Shown: piece by piece, positions 23,261 to 34,209 of the stretch
Position numbering within the stretch: the stretch's first letter is position 1
Layout: each line of letters starts with the position of its first letter
Assembly (NCBI GenBank): GCA_030765045.1
Contig: CM060967.1
Span: 122,418,912 to 122,482,911, forward strand
Length of the DNA: 64,000 nt
Direction of reading: 5' to 3'
Source: Tenodera sinensis
Taxonomy: Eukaryota; Arthropoda; Insecta; Mantodea; Mantidae
Notes under the pieces: generated by a model
Seen by the model: only the letters and a program-made list of their open reading frames with translations
The model's database searches: none
Told to the model about the DNA's origin: nothing
Translations under genes and position numbers: made by a program

Positions 23261-24161
23261 CTGGTTGTCCCAAAAAACACACAACGCTTAGTATGTTGTG
23301 CGGGATGGCAAACTGATCGATTTTCAAATAGGAAACCCTGTCCGCAAATGCATGGTTTGGGCGCTGGAGAGCACCGAAGTTAGAGAATGAACGGTTGTGA
23401 CAATTTGTTAACATTGGTTTTCGTACCTTAATACGGTAGATATGCAACCCTTTAGCCATCTGTGTACTGGGATAAACGACCTGAGCACAATAACATTCCT
23501 GCGCATGCGCTATATTGCTCTATAGAGTTCTTGGTACGCATCTTACTGCGTTAGTTGTGCAGTTTCCAGTAGAGTAACGTTTTTAACAGCAGTGCGACAC
23601 GTACCAGTACACAGCTGCTGAAATGGCCGACTTGAGCTCCAGCACACTTTGATATAGATATGCGGAATCACCTCAACATCGCACATTCAAATCAATGGAT
23701 TGGCAGAGGAGGCCCAGTTCCATGGTCAGTACAATCGCCAGATCTGACACCTCTCGACTATTTTCTGTGGAGTTACGTGAAGAGTATGGTGTATGACAGT
23801 CCTGTGACGTAAGCGGAGGACCTTATGGCTCTAGTCCCGGGAGAGATTGAAAATCTTCAAAGATAACCGCACGTATTGGGTCATGTGCATAAGGCTCACC
23901 ACCGCCGATGTAGGCTCTGCAATGATGTAAGAGGTACACAGTTCGAAGCCCGTTTGTAATGTAGGCAGGCTGATATTGGGTTTATTGATGAAATGTGAAC
24001 ACACACCCATCTCACATTTCAATGCGCTTTAGCATCCAAACCGTGCATTTCCAGACAGGGGTTTCTATTTCAAAATTGATCAGTTTGCCGGGACGGCACA
24101 ACATACTAAGCGTTGTCGGTATTTTTTTTTTTTTTTTTTTTTGAGGGGGGGGGGACATCTG
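23261..24161 (+). mobile_element. Tc1/mariner-type element with long inverted repeats
   Basis: The left end CTGGTTGTCCC and right end (reverse complement) CAGATGTCCC are flanked by TA on both sides (23259-23260 and 24162-24163), the Tc1/mariner target. The inverted repeats extend about 90 bp inward, sharing ACAACGCTTAGTATGTTGTG and GGCAAACTGATC-ATTTT. The right repeat carries an expanded G-run and T-run (24122-24155). The inside holds a decayed transposase (separate entry). At about 0.9 kb it is shorter than an autonomous element. Confidence 0.85.
23696..23960 (+). pseudogene. Mariner-type transposase C-terminal remnant
   Basis: The plus frame reads 'WIGRGGPVPWSVQSPDLTPL', then 'DYFLWSYVKSMVYDSPVT', stop, 'AEDLMALVPGEIENLQ', stop. 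The SPDLTPLDYFLWS stretch is the third catalytic-acid region of insect Tc1/mariner transposases, and the following K-VY--PV--EDL is its usual continuation. The N-terminal DNA-binding part and first two catalytic acids are not found between the inverted repeats. Confidence 0.85.
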
Positions 24162-24163
24162 TA

Positions 24164-24595
24164 TATATCCCTAATCCAGAAATGTATCGTAAACGCATAA
24201 CTCATAACTCTTTAAATCGACATAGCTTGTGTGAAAGAATAACTTTATTAATGAAACTAATTCTTAAATAGCTGGCTGATTAAACAGAAACCTTGAATCA
24301 AAGATATCAGTAGAATCTGAAGTAATCTCTTAAGATACAAGGTTGTTGTCTAGATAACTTCTGATAAGTATGGTGTAAATCGCACAAATATTTCAGCACG
24401 AGATTTCTCCGCTAGTTATTTAATTATTAATATAACTGCATTCATAAAAAACAATAAACGTTTCTAAGTCACCTATATACTGGTCCCTTTAATGGCGCCC
24501 TTTCACTACTACAAACTACAGTGGATAGCGTGTGTTCTTTAAAAGAAAAACACGTGTGACTAATTTAAACAAGAAATTCCAATTCAGGTATTAAT
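24164..24595. other. Unassigned DNA
   Basis: Nothing is recognised. Confidence 0.5.
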
Positions 24596-24683
24596 GCCCG
24601 CGACTGAAAGAGATGGCTCTGCGGTAACGTGCGAGGCTCGCATTCGGCAGGTACCGGATTCGATTCTCGATTTACAATCGCTC
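24596..24683 (+). mobile_element. tRNA-like SINE head
   Basis: Contains 'gatggctctgcggtaacgtg' (box A region) and 'ggtaccggattcgattctcg' (box B region). It merges at about 24680 into family A body sequence ('ctccacaccaaactaccctt'), so the SINE body is absent or was lost at that junction. Confidence 0.6.
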
Positions 24684-25310
24684 CACACCAAACTACCCTT
24701 TACCTACATTAAACATTTCACAAAATGTTTGATTTTCTCAAAAACGGGTATAACGATTTTGATTAAAATGTCATGCATTTAAGATATTTACATGACAAGT
24801 AATGAATTAACTTTCTGGATACAGCTTGTGAAGTCGTTTTCATTCAAATGGAGTTTTCTATCAGGGATAAAGCATAATAGGTAGACAAAATTTACCCAAA
24901 AATCACAACTAATTGGATTAAATTAAACTAAATTACCACTGCTCTTAAAGTTCAAAGAGTTTTTTCCTGAAATTCCTCCTTAAAACACAAAATTTATTTT
25001 AAGTAGCTTTTGAGGCGCCCGTAATTTCAAAGATATCCGTTGTTATTAGATTTATTTTTTCAACACTTGATTTTGTTTCAAGTACTGCCAACCTTCAGTT
25101 CTTCTGATGATGTCATGCATTTAGCATAGAATTTCAAGGTCATGGCGATCAGTATGTAAACATTTGACTATAGCTACTCCCCTTGTACTTTATACCTATA
25201 ACAAAGTGTGTATTCAAATAATTTATGCAAAAGTTAATCGCAATTAACCTGCAGTAAATAGAAGACATATACTTTTGCAAGAATGGTTTGTAGAAGGTTT
25301 ATCACGAGTA
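24684..25310 (+). mobile_element. Older family A copy, left-truncated
   Basis: It is colinear with family A from the 'accaaactaccctttacc' block through 'aacgattttgattaaaatg' and 'gacaagtaatgaattaac' to a right end near 'tgcaagaatggtttgtag'. The terminal arm is eroded ('gaaggtttatcacgag'). Confidence 0.65.
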
Positions 25311-25319
25311 ATACCAAAA

Positions 25320-25866
25320 GACGTGTGGCCTAACTGATAAATTCTCGTGCTGAGCGAGAGAATTTATCTGGGAAGGTTAGACCATCGAATGATATTTATC
25401 TGGGCTATTTTATAAATAAAATATTAATTTAAATGCTATATCACAAAGATTTGAACAGTTAGCTTCTCTAAAAAAATTGCTTAAAATGTATTCATATCGA
25501 TTAGTGTCGATCGACTTACTCCGCGTTGCCAACTGAGGAGTAGCTAAGAATTGCATGTATCTCGATCTTCTCTTGTTAAGTATAACAGAAAACTGGTTTA
25601 TAATTTCAAATAAATCTTACTTTATTTTTAACATTAACAACCATTCTTCTGGAAAAATACAATAGTTATTAAAAGAAAAATCAAATGTTAAAAACATAGC
25701 TGTCCAATTGAAATAGAATGCTATTTTGACTGTCAATCGATTGTAATTGTTTTCCAGCGATTTGTGGTATACAGTTGGAGATACTGACTAAACAAAATTA
25801 TAGCCTAGTAATAATTCATTTCTGATAATTATGATAATGTAACGCCTGTATGTATGAAGTAATCAG
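25320..25866 (+). repeat. Family B repeat, copy 1
   Basis: Interspersed repeat of about 550 bp with copies at 50767 and 61310. It opens with an imperfect palindrome: GGCCTAACTGATAAATTCTC, short loop, GAGAATTTATCTGGG, then AGGTTAGACC (25326-25383). The shared body includes 'cgttgccaactgagg', 'aactggtttataat', 'tttttaacattaacaa' and 'tacagttgg-ga-actgacta'. No coding potential and no clear terminal structure on the right. Type unknown. Confidence 0.8.
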
Positions 25867-27176
25867 AATAAACTATAGTGCGTGGAGAAAGGATTATGAA
25901 TTGAAAAATTAGAATTTTAAATCAATATTGGAACACAAAAGCTCTCTCTGTAAATGCCCTCATTAAAATAGTTAACGAACTTACAAACTCATTTCGTAAG
26001 AGAAACAAAATTCATTTCCAAGTGTAGAGTTGTTTTTGTTGTAAAACACTACCAAATATAAGATAGAACACAAAATAAAACCTCTGTTTTTGCATAATGA
26101 ATGGTTACAACAAATTTATATTACTTTGTCACCGATGAGTTCTGTTCTTGAGGTTTTTGATAAATGCGAGGACAATTTTGAACAATGGTCAATCGGATTA
26201 TGATGACAATTTGTATTTTAATTGCTACATCATAGGCATGGTTAGCATGCTCTTAATCAGTATCATGCGTTCCAGATTATGAAAATCTATATTTATTTGG
26301 TAATTTGTGTCTTTTTTTTTTTTTTTTTTTTTTTTTTTTCAATTTTACGTTTTGTGGTGTTCTTGCTTTTTGAGTCTTCATTTAATAATTTTCTTGCGTT
26401 TATATATACTGAGTATATAGAGTTTCATATTAATGACATTTAAGATAAGAAAAGCTTTTCGAAACATCAGAAATTTACTTTATCAACTGAGAAATAAGAG
26501 TAACATATGTTTTTACTTGGATTCTTGGAAAAAACTTCTTGTTTAGTGGTAGGTCTGAGAAAAGTTGCTTTCGGAGAAGTGGCTATTTATCAGGGGAGGA
26601 GGTGCAATTGCGTTATGAATTCACGTCCCAAACTAGGAATGAGACAGGTCAAGTTTCCCTTTTTCGCGGTAAGTGGGTACAGTGCGGTTGCTCTTTTCCT
26701 TGTGTCTTTCATCATCAGCGGCATATACAATTCGGATTAGACAGTACTTGTCTGTTCCGAAACCACGCAGCAATTTGCAACTGATCCTTTCACCTCTTTC
26801 TTGGTCCCTTGAATTTTGTGTTTAAGCAATGTAAAAAATCCATGTAATTGGAATTTCATTTTCTTTAATTCGAAGTTTTTGTTCAGAAATGTCATTCTAA
26901 AATTAATAGAAATGTGGAGATTTAATATGAAACTTCGTCCATGTGTTTCTGCAAAAGATGTGGTCGCTCCGGGGTTGTCTGTTTTATCAGAGCGCAGTTT
27001 GCGTAAGAAGGGGGGGGGGGGGGAGGGGGTGGAATAGCTTTCCTGGCTGCCGGCCTTGAGCTTCTGCTCCCACATCCCCTTGTTTAAAATATGCGAGCCT
27101 TTAACCCTCACTTCAACTTTCAATGTTCAGTATTTTGGTAAATCAATGCCAGTATGTCTCTTAGTAAACCACGTGT
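25867..27176. other. Unassigned DNA
   Basis: A T-run (26312-26339) is the only simple feature before 26500. Positions 26507-26784 have overlapping plus frames with no motif. A G-run of 14 with further G's lies at about 27010-27030. Confidence 0.45.
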
Positions 27177-27316
27177 CCTATGCAAGACTAACTCTTGCGG
27201 AAGAGGCCGCCATCATTTAAGAAGTTTAAAAGGGTTTGAAGAAACATTATGAAATTGCGAAAGAAAACGGGATACCACCGAACACTTTGTCAACTTATCT
27301 GAAGAATAAGACGTGA
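27177..27316 (+). pseudogene. pogo/Tigger-type DNA-binding domain remnant 1
   Basis: The plus frame reads 'SYARLTLAEEAAII', stop, EV, stop, 'KGLKKHYEIAKENGIPPNTL', then 'STYLKNKT', stop. This is the CENP-B/pogo N-terminal helix-turn-helix, whose usual form is LT--EK--II-EVE-G-KK--IA-E-GIP-STLST-LKNK. Two in-frame stops and no downstream DDE domain show a dead fragment. Confidence 0.88.
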
Positions 27317-27849
27317 CTCCACTGAAAATGTGCCATTACTTTAGGCCTACAGAATACTATTTCGAGTTACTGCACTGTCCTTAATGTAAGAATATATAGA
27401 AATTCGTTCAAATATAGTTTCTTTACAGTTTACTCCATAACTTTAAATAGGAATGGATATATAGTGAAATTGCTTTATATCTAAACCAGTTCTACGTAAT
27501 TCGCATTTATACGTAAATGTTTGTAGGTCCCGGAAAAATGTAATTTAGAGACGTGTTAATAAAACATTATTAAACGTAATGCATTTATATGGAATTCGCA
27601 GTTATACGTACTAAATGTCAGTGAAACACAACTGAGCTTTACGTACTACGGCATACGTTATCTTAAAAGAAACTCGAAGTGCATTTTCCTTATCTCTGTT
27701 GACAAAGACCCAACCTGACCAGGCGGCTTTCAGCGCGACAATGTCGTATATAGCAACAAACAAGAAGTAAACATACACATGTTCGGTATCTGGTGTTTAC
27801 TGTTGAACAGCGGTTCTGTCTTTCAGTTGTCAGAAGCTTTTAATCAGCC
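27317..27849. other. Unassigned DNA between two pogo heads
   Basis: About 27450-27640 contains AT-rich text ('aaattgctttatatctaaac', 'aattcgcatttatacg') that could be the 5' non-coding part of a pogo element, but the terminal inverted repeat could not be fixed. Confidence 0.45.
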
Positions 27850-28085
27850 ATGGAGAGCAGAAAAAGGAAATGGTACACACTAGATCAAAAAGCAAAATCC
27901 ATACAAGAGGTGGAAGTTAATCCACACAAAACCAAAACCGACATTGGTCACACTTAGGAATTGCTTATGCCACGCTACGTACAGTCATCAGTAACAAATT
28001 GAGGTATATACACTTAATGTAAGAAAAGTGAAACAAGACAAATTAAATGACTTCATTAAAGGAGGACCAAGTTCAGAATAATGTT
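27850..28085 (+). pseudogene. pogo/Tigger-type DNA-binding domain remnant 2
   Basis: The Met frame at 27850 reads 'MESRKRKWYTLDQKAKSIQE', then 'VEVNPHKTKTDIGHT', then a stop. After a one-base shift 'HLGIAYATLRTVISNKLRYI' continues. Together they follow the pogo/Tigger N-terminal HTH layout (KRK-YTL--K---I-EVE-NP-K-K-DIA---GI---TL-T-I-NK). The first Met fits the family's usual start. A family A copy follows at 28152. Confidence 0.85.
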
Positions 28086-28151
28086 TTCTTTATACATATC
28101 TTTGTTGTTTGTAAACTTTTACACATGTAGGACCGCTGTATTCTTTTGTTT

Positions 28152-28697
28152 ACTTTCTCTACTGGTAAGTAGAGGAAGTATTGTATTCCAAACAAGAATT
28201 GGATGTTGAGATTTCACGTGAAATATATGTTTTGAGACCCCCTGAATCAAAAAAAAAAAAAAAAAAAAAAAATTAGAAAAAGGTCCTTGTGTGTGTATCA
28301 GTCTGTGTGTCTGTCCGTCTGTGGACAGCATAACTCTTACCATACAAAAACTGTAGATCTTGCTAAAACACGCAATATATCTCCAAATAATTTGTTTGTA
28401 TAGTGAACTATTTCGGAGATATTTCTTGTTATTTGTGTGAGTTTTGGAGAACTTATACTTCCGTCAAATGGAACAACATTATTCATTTTTTATGTGTTAA
28501 GCGTGCAAAGAGAACGGAATCTCAAAGCTTTAAAAGATTTGACTATCGCTCAAAGCCTACTGTATTCTAATATTCTCCTTGCACCTATAAGGAAATAAGA
28601 AATAAGACAATTTCTGCAAATGTATCTCAACTAACACGAAGAAGATCAGCGTTTGTAAGAATGGTTAGTACAAGAGTAGAGAGTCATGTGAGTGCAT
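28152..28697 (+). mobile_element. Family A copy with internal deletion
   Basis: The left hairpin is ACTTTCTCTACTGGTAAGTAG, and an A-run occupies 28250-28272. A deletion joins 'cagcataactc' directly to 'ttaccatacaaaaactgtag', and the right arm is GTAGAGAGTCATGTGAGTGC. The length is about 546 bp. A T-run follows. Confidence 0.87.
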
Positions 28698-29302
28698 TTT
28701 TTTAAAATATGATGCATTATCAAAATCTCAGTTACAAGTAATCTTCCCTGTACCTCTTGACATATGTGTGAATGAGGTTCAACTGTATATAAACACCTGA
28801 GTCGCTAAATTGTCACAACTATAATTCGATTTTCTAATATTTCGAATTCTTTTCTTGCCCCTTCATCTGCGAAATATCGGGATTCCAGTGTATGAGCCTC
28901 TAGTTATCCTCTCTAAAGCGCTGAGGGTGGAACAAAGAGCGAAAGCAATGAGATTATTTCTGGAGAGCATGGAAAGGTAGCAGTATCAGGATGTGCAACA
29001 CTGCAAGGGTACTGAGCACTGAGAAGGAAGGTAGCCAGGTACCTACAGCTGGTGAGACGAATCAATAGAATGGTATCGCCACATTAGCGGTCAATCTTGT
29101 CATTTGTGTGCTGGTGCGTGAAGCAGAACTGCCACAAATGTTTGCTTCACTTGCTGAGATACTTACAAGAAAGCTTAGGCCATTTACTCACGCTACAATT
29201 TAAACTGTACCAGAGCTTTCCATTCCGTTATTTACAGTCATTACTTAATGCAATAACCACTCCTCATTAAGATATAAAATACATCAAACAGAAAATAAAA
29301 AA
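28698..29302. other. Unassigned DNA
   Basis: About 28760-28800 ('tgaggttcaactgtatat') could be the far end of the pogo element interrupted by the family A copy, but this is weak. Positions 28860-29170 are less AT-rich and partly open on plus ('LRNIGIPVYEPLVILSKALR'), with no family assignment. Confidence 0.4.
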
Positions 29303-29795
29303 CTTAATGTGTTGCACTCACATGACTTTCTCTGCTCTTGTACTAACCATTCTTACAAACTTATTTCTATATCTTCTTGCTGTTAGTCGAGATAAACATA
29401 TACAGAAATTATCTTATTGCTTGTTTTCTTGCACGTGCAACGGGAATATGGCTTTGAGCGATAGTCCAATTTTTTAAAGCTTTGAAATTCCTTTCTCCTT
29501 GCACGGTTAACATATAAAAAATGAATAACGATATTCCATTTGACAATTCTCCAAAACTTATACAAATAACAAAGAGTATCTCCGAAATGGTTCATTCTAC
29601 AAAAAACATTTATTTGGACATAAATTGTGTTTTAGCGAGATCTACATTTTTTGTATAGTAAGATTTTGTCTATCTCTTAAGGTTTACGAATTATTCAAAA
29701 GTCATCCAGAGTAAACAGTACTACATAGGCTATAGCCAGAAAATTCAAAATATACGTTTCATTTCTCATCAAAATATCTCAAACATGTTATTGTT
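29303..29795 (-). mobile_element. Family A copy (minus), truncated
   Basis: Starts 'taatgtgttgcactcacatg' and reads through the reversed body to 'aaaatatctcaaacatg', where similarity stops about 20 bp before a short inverted-repeat element. The microsatellite and hairpin end are missing. Confidence 0.82.
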
Positions 29796-29815
29796 TAGTT
29801 AATCTCAGCTTTACT

Positions 29816-29942
29816 ATTCAAAATTAGACCGACAGATTTTTAAACCAGAGAAATGACTGGTGTCTTTGCTAGAGTACGGCAGAATAGGGCACGTCGATGC
29901 AATGGGCGCGCGTTCCAACATTTACTTTGAATAGTAAAGCTG
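29816..29942. mobile_element. 127-bp inverted-repeat mini-element (tentative)
   Basis: Perfect 17-bp terminal inverted repeats, CAGCTTTACTATTCAAA and TTTGAATAGTAAAGCTG, bound a 93-bp middle that is more GC-rich than the flanks. No target duplication is visible. It lies where a family A copy is truncated. Confidence 0.5.
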
Positions 29943-30545
29943 TGATGAAGTATAGACAACGAGATGTTTGTGTTTTTTTTATGTGTTCTGTGTTTGTTTC
30001 TTGGATTAAGATTAAGTGCCTTGCTACGATAAGTGCAATACTAATTTGCGTTGTTGGTTTTGCCGTAAATACTTAAACTGGGTGGGAGGTAGTAACTCGT
30101 CTAGCGCTAAACTAAGCACCGCAGCAAAAAACTTTCCTTAACAAAAAATGTTGAAAATAATGTTATCTATCAGTTCCTAAGTTTATCGGTATAATTTTGG
30201 GACACTCTGTATAACACATATATTGTACATTTACTACCTATTATTAATAATATTTGAGTCCTGCTGTTCATAAGATGTTATATACAGCACTTGATATCCA
30301 CATATCACATGTAATATAATATTTAAAGTCGTAATAAGACCCAGTAGTCAAAATGACCATAAATAAAGATTTAATGGAAAAAATCAATAACGATTATTGT
30401 CAATGCACCACAGGTTCATCGTTTAAGGCAAGGTTTGACAAATTACGGCCAGGGAACTGAACGCGGCGTACAAGTTGCTTTTGTTTGCCCCACCTACGAA
30501 CTACAAAAAAACAAATAAAGAAATAAATTGTGCGCTCAGATTTTT
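29943..30545. other. Unassigned DNA
   Basis: Nothing is recognised. Confidence 0.5.
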
Positions 30546-30680
30546 ACTTTCTCTACTACGTATAGTAAAGTAGAGGAAGTATTATATTCCACCCAAAAAT
30601 TCGATGTCGAGATTTCACCGGAAATATGTGTTTTGAGGCCCCCTGAATAAAAAAAAAAGCATTGTTAGAAAAAGGACCGC

Positions 30681-30711
<31 letters not shown>

Positions 30712-31474
30712 TGTGTGTGTCAGTCTGTGGACAGCATAACTCAAAAACGAAAAGTCGGTTAAAGACCAAGGTTTGTATTTAAGTTTAATGCTTTTAAAGG
30801 ATGGAATATCGTTATTCATTTTTATATGTTAACCGCGCAAGGAGAAAGGAAGATTTTGAAGAAAATTCCTCCACCCTAAACTACCTTTTACATGGAAAAG
30901 TTTTCAAAAAGTTTGATTTTCTTGGAAATGGCTCTAACGATTTTGATTAAAATGTCATATGTTTGAGATATTTTTATGGCAAATGAAAGGTATATCTTGA
31001 ATTTTCTAGCTACAGCCCACGCAGTACTGTTTACTCTGGACGACTTTTGCATAAGTAGTAAACCATAACAGATAGGCCAAATCCTAATATTCAAAAAATG
31101 TAGATCTTCCTAAAACACACTATTTATGTCTGAATATTTTTTTTTTCTTTTTCTTTTTTGTAGAGTGAACCATTTTGGAGGTATTACTTGTTATTTGTGT
31201 GAGTTTTGGAAAATTTATACTTTTGTGAAATGGAACATCGTCATTCACTTGTTATACCTATGTTAATCGTGCAAAGAGAACGGGATCTCAAAGCTTTAAA
31301 ATATTTGACCATCGCTCAAAGTCTACTGTATTCTCATATTCCCCTTGCACCTACAGGAAGTTAATAAGAAAATGTCTAGAAATGTTTATCTCAACTAACA
31401 CGAAGAAGATATAAGAGTTTGTAAGAATGGTTAGTACAAGAGTAGAGAAAGTCGTGTGAGTGCAACACATCAGA
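30546..31474 (+). mobile_element. Family A full copy with an ectopic internal block
   Basis: The hairpin is ACTTTCTCTACTACGTATAG, with a (GC)n(GT)n tract at 30679-30720 and the tip CACATCAGA. A block of about 45 bp (30802-30847, 'atatcgttattcatttttat' onward) that belongs near position 690 of the element is present in the early body. Its normal counterpart is also present at 31230-31284. Confidence 0.9.
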
Positions 31475-31874
31475 TTTTTAATCCATATACAGTGTAATTG
31501 GGGTGTAAAGTAGGTCGCCTCCACGTGGTGCACCCTGGGTAATGCTAAATGACCTACTTATATATGCTCATGGCCCCATTCATATGGAGTGGAATAATGT
31601 CTTGCAGTGTAGAGAGTTAAGTGAAATATGTAACATCTGGACAATTGCATTAGAACCTGAGGAAGCGAATGAGTTTACTAAGTGCTTTAGCATTAAATAA
31701 ATAAATAATACAGTGTATACGTCCTACCGAAAGAAAAACACAAGGGAGTAAATTTGACTGATTTTTAAAATTATCTGCCGAATGACACATTTTCTCATTT
31801 GAAATATTTTGAACGAGAACTAACAAGTGTTCGCATCAAGGCACATGCATCTGTATAAAGACATTTATAGAAAT
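31475..31874. other. Unassigned DNA
   Basis: Nothing is recognised. Confidence 0.5.
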
Positions 31875-32480
31875 CTTATGTGTTGCATTTATAAGACTTT
31901 TCTTTGCTAATTCTTAAGCAAACTGTTCTTGAAAACTGTTTTACCATACACTTCATGTTAGTCGAGAATTTGTAGAAAGGATTTCATTACACATTCCCTT
32001 GTAGGTAAAGCCATGGAAAAACGATTGAGTGCATTACGAGAGCAGAATAATTTTAGCTCCCACGTCGTGTGGCAGTGCGGTTTACACAAGTCGATATTCC
32101 AACATGCAGCTGAATTTATGTATATAGTTTCTGATTCATATGTTACTATCTATCGGAAACAGCCTATTTATAATTCTCATAAAAATACATTAAATGTAAG
32201 CTAATTTAATCAAAATCGTTAGAACAATTTTTTAGAAAATCAAAATTTCCAAAATTTTTCCTTGTAAAGAACAGTTTGAAGTGGAGCAGAATGTTTGTTA
32301 TTTTTTTTTTTTTTTTTTTTTAAAAAAATTTAGTATCATATGTTTGAACTTAAATACCAATGACTTTATTTACTAGTCATGATTTTACAGACACATACAC
32401 ACATAGTTTAAGAACATACATTTCAAGTGAAACATCAGTATCGAATTTTTGGGCGCATTACAACATTTGGTTTATTTTCT
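31875..32480 (-). mobile_element. Older family A copy (minus), interrupted
   Basis: The tip-side sequence 'ttatgtgttgcatttataag' to 'cccttgtaggtaaagcc' (31877-32012) and the hairpin-side body 'aatcaaaatcgttagaa' to 'tcgaatttttgggcgcatta' (32200-32460) bracket about 180 bp of unmatched sequence. A T-run of about 23 lies at 32299-32322. Confidence 0.62.
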
Positions 32481-33116
32481 GTAAGTACATAGTTTAAAAA
32501 GTATGTAAAAATAAGATCATTAAACTATCGATTTTAAAATATGAAATAACTGTTTCAAGTTTGCTAAAGAATATTAAACACAGTATCTTTATGTACCTTA
32601 CGATCACGCCGTTAGTCTTTCCTAATCCAGCACCAAATTAAATACCTACCTATGTGCAGTTAGTTACGGCTATAAAGCTGCTTAATGTTTTTTGGAATGT
32701 GGCAATAACTCGCAGAAGAGAACAGATAACTGCCGCTTTAAGTGCTCCGAATCCTTGTTTTCTTCCAAACAGTAAATTAAGAAAAATAAAGCACTAACGC
32801 TCCTTAAAACAGCGATATTTACTTACCTCTGTTGAGCTGCTTAAATCAAAGGATTAACACCAGGTTCCAGAAGTAGATAATAGCAAATGCTATTTATATC
32901 AACTCACCTGAAAAGGAAAAATAAAGAATAAGGAACTATCTTCACCAGGTCAGTAACATTTAAGGAAGTAAAACTAACATTAAAAATTACATAAAATAAT
33001 GAAATAAGCATAATGATGGAATGTATTCTTTCGATGATGTAATTTCTAAGGACTTGGTCATCAGTGCCCTTATAAAATGGATAATGACAAAAGTCAAAGA
33101 TAATTTTCAATCTAAA
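32481..33116. other. Unassigned AT-rich DNA
   Basis: Nothing is recognised. The 89-codon minus frame at 32904-33173 has no motif. Confidence 0.5.
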
Positions 33117-33636
33117 CAACGTAACATTCACATGGTTTTCTCTACTCGCTTTTCTGTTGCGTAATACATTCACATATCCTTCCCTACTCGCCCTGCATCA
33201 TAAAATGCTTCCAGTTTCTTATGACTGAAATAAAAATGCCACATATTACGTTCACACTGTTTTCTGTAGTCACTCTTCTTTTACGAAACAGGACCACATT
33301 TCTTTATGTATTCACCCTTGAGCATACAATTTTCTATGACTGAAATAGAAATGCAACGCATTACATTCACACGATGTTCTCTATACATTTTTCTGTTATG
33401 AAACACAACCATAGTCGTTTGTCTACTCCTTCTTCTGCAATTCATACAATTTTCCATATTTTTGAAATTCAAATACAACACATTACTTTCATACGGTTAT
33501 CTTTACTCATTTTTCTTTTACGAAACACAATCGCATTTCTTTCTCTACTCCCTTTTCCACAATAATTGCATACCATTTTCTATGTGATTAACATAAATGC
33601 AACGTCTTACATTCACAGTTTTCTCTACTGAAGTAT
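33117..33636. repeat. Degenerate tandem array, about 119-bp unit
   Basis: Four units and a partial fifth begin at about 33117, 33236, 33351, 33472 and 33596. Each starts with ATGCAACRCATTACATTCAC or a variant, then has a TTCTCTACTC-like stretch, 'ttttacgaaacacaa', a second TTCTCTACTCC-like stretch, and 'attttctatgactgaaata'. Units differ from each other by many substitutions, so the array is old. The first 30 bp of each unit resemble the non-hairpin tip of family A (GTTGCACTCACATGACTTTC, TCTACTC). Confidence 0.8.
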
Positions 33637-33829
33637 TTGCGGTTTTTTAATAGTGCTTTTGCATAGTGTTTTCCCAGTGTTTGTATTTATTTTGTTTATA
33701 GTAGTCAACGCAAGTCTAAATGTTGTAGGAATAAAACTGCCAAACCACGGGTATTTCAGCTAGTAAAAAAATACTAGTAAAACAGCAAATGTACATAAAT
33801 ATACCAAACAAAGATGCAAAAGTCAGAAT

Positions 33830-34209
33830 TAAAACAAAGTTATAAAAAGGTTGAAAAGTATGAAATTTCGATATTTAAAATTATAAATCTTTAGGTTGAT
33901 GTTTACCGTTGCTAAAAGCTTCAAGCATTCGACCGCTTGTTTATCATCCGCCAGGACCTCTGCAAGTCTGACAGACAATTGCAGGGTATTTCCAAGGTGC
34001 GCTAGGAAAACACTCAAGCAGCACTAGACGGATCTATAAAAGTTTGTCGCAGAGCGGACAAAGAGGAGCAGGGTCCGTCTCAAAATGGTAGCCATACGTA
34101 AAATTGCAGTGGCCAATGCGTAACCGAACGAAATTCACGTTCTCGAGACGAGATACGCGAGAGGTTACCCAGTTTATCGGAAGTTCTTTCACTTCTCTAA
34201 GCTTATTAC
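33830..34209 (-). pseudogene. LINE ORF2 C-terminal part (second half of a split LINE)
   Basis: Minus-strand reading gives 'LREVKELPINW' and then 'RLENVNFVRLRIGHCNFTYG', followed by 'YHFETDPAPLCPLCDKLL'. This is the R-RIGH---T-G motif and the PAPLC--C tail of RNase H-bearing LINEs. It continues the RNase H fragment at 35271-35688, from which it is separated by the 1,061-bp hAT element. Several stops are present. Confidence 0.85.

Noticed and set aside
33117..33636. CRISPR-like array
   Set aside because: The whole unit of about 119 bp is repeated and diverged; there are no short identical repeats with unique spacers, and the context is eukaryotic.
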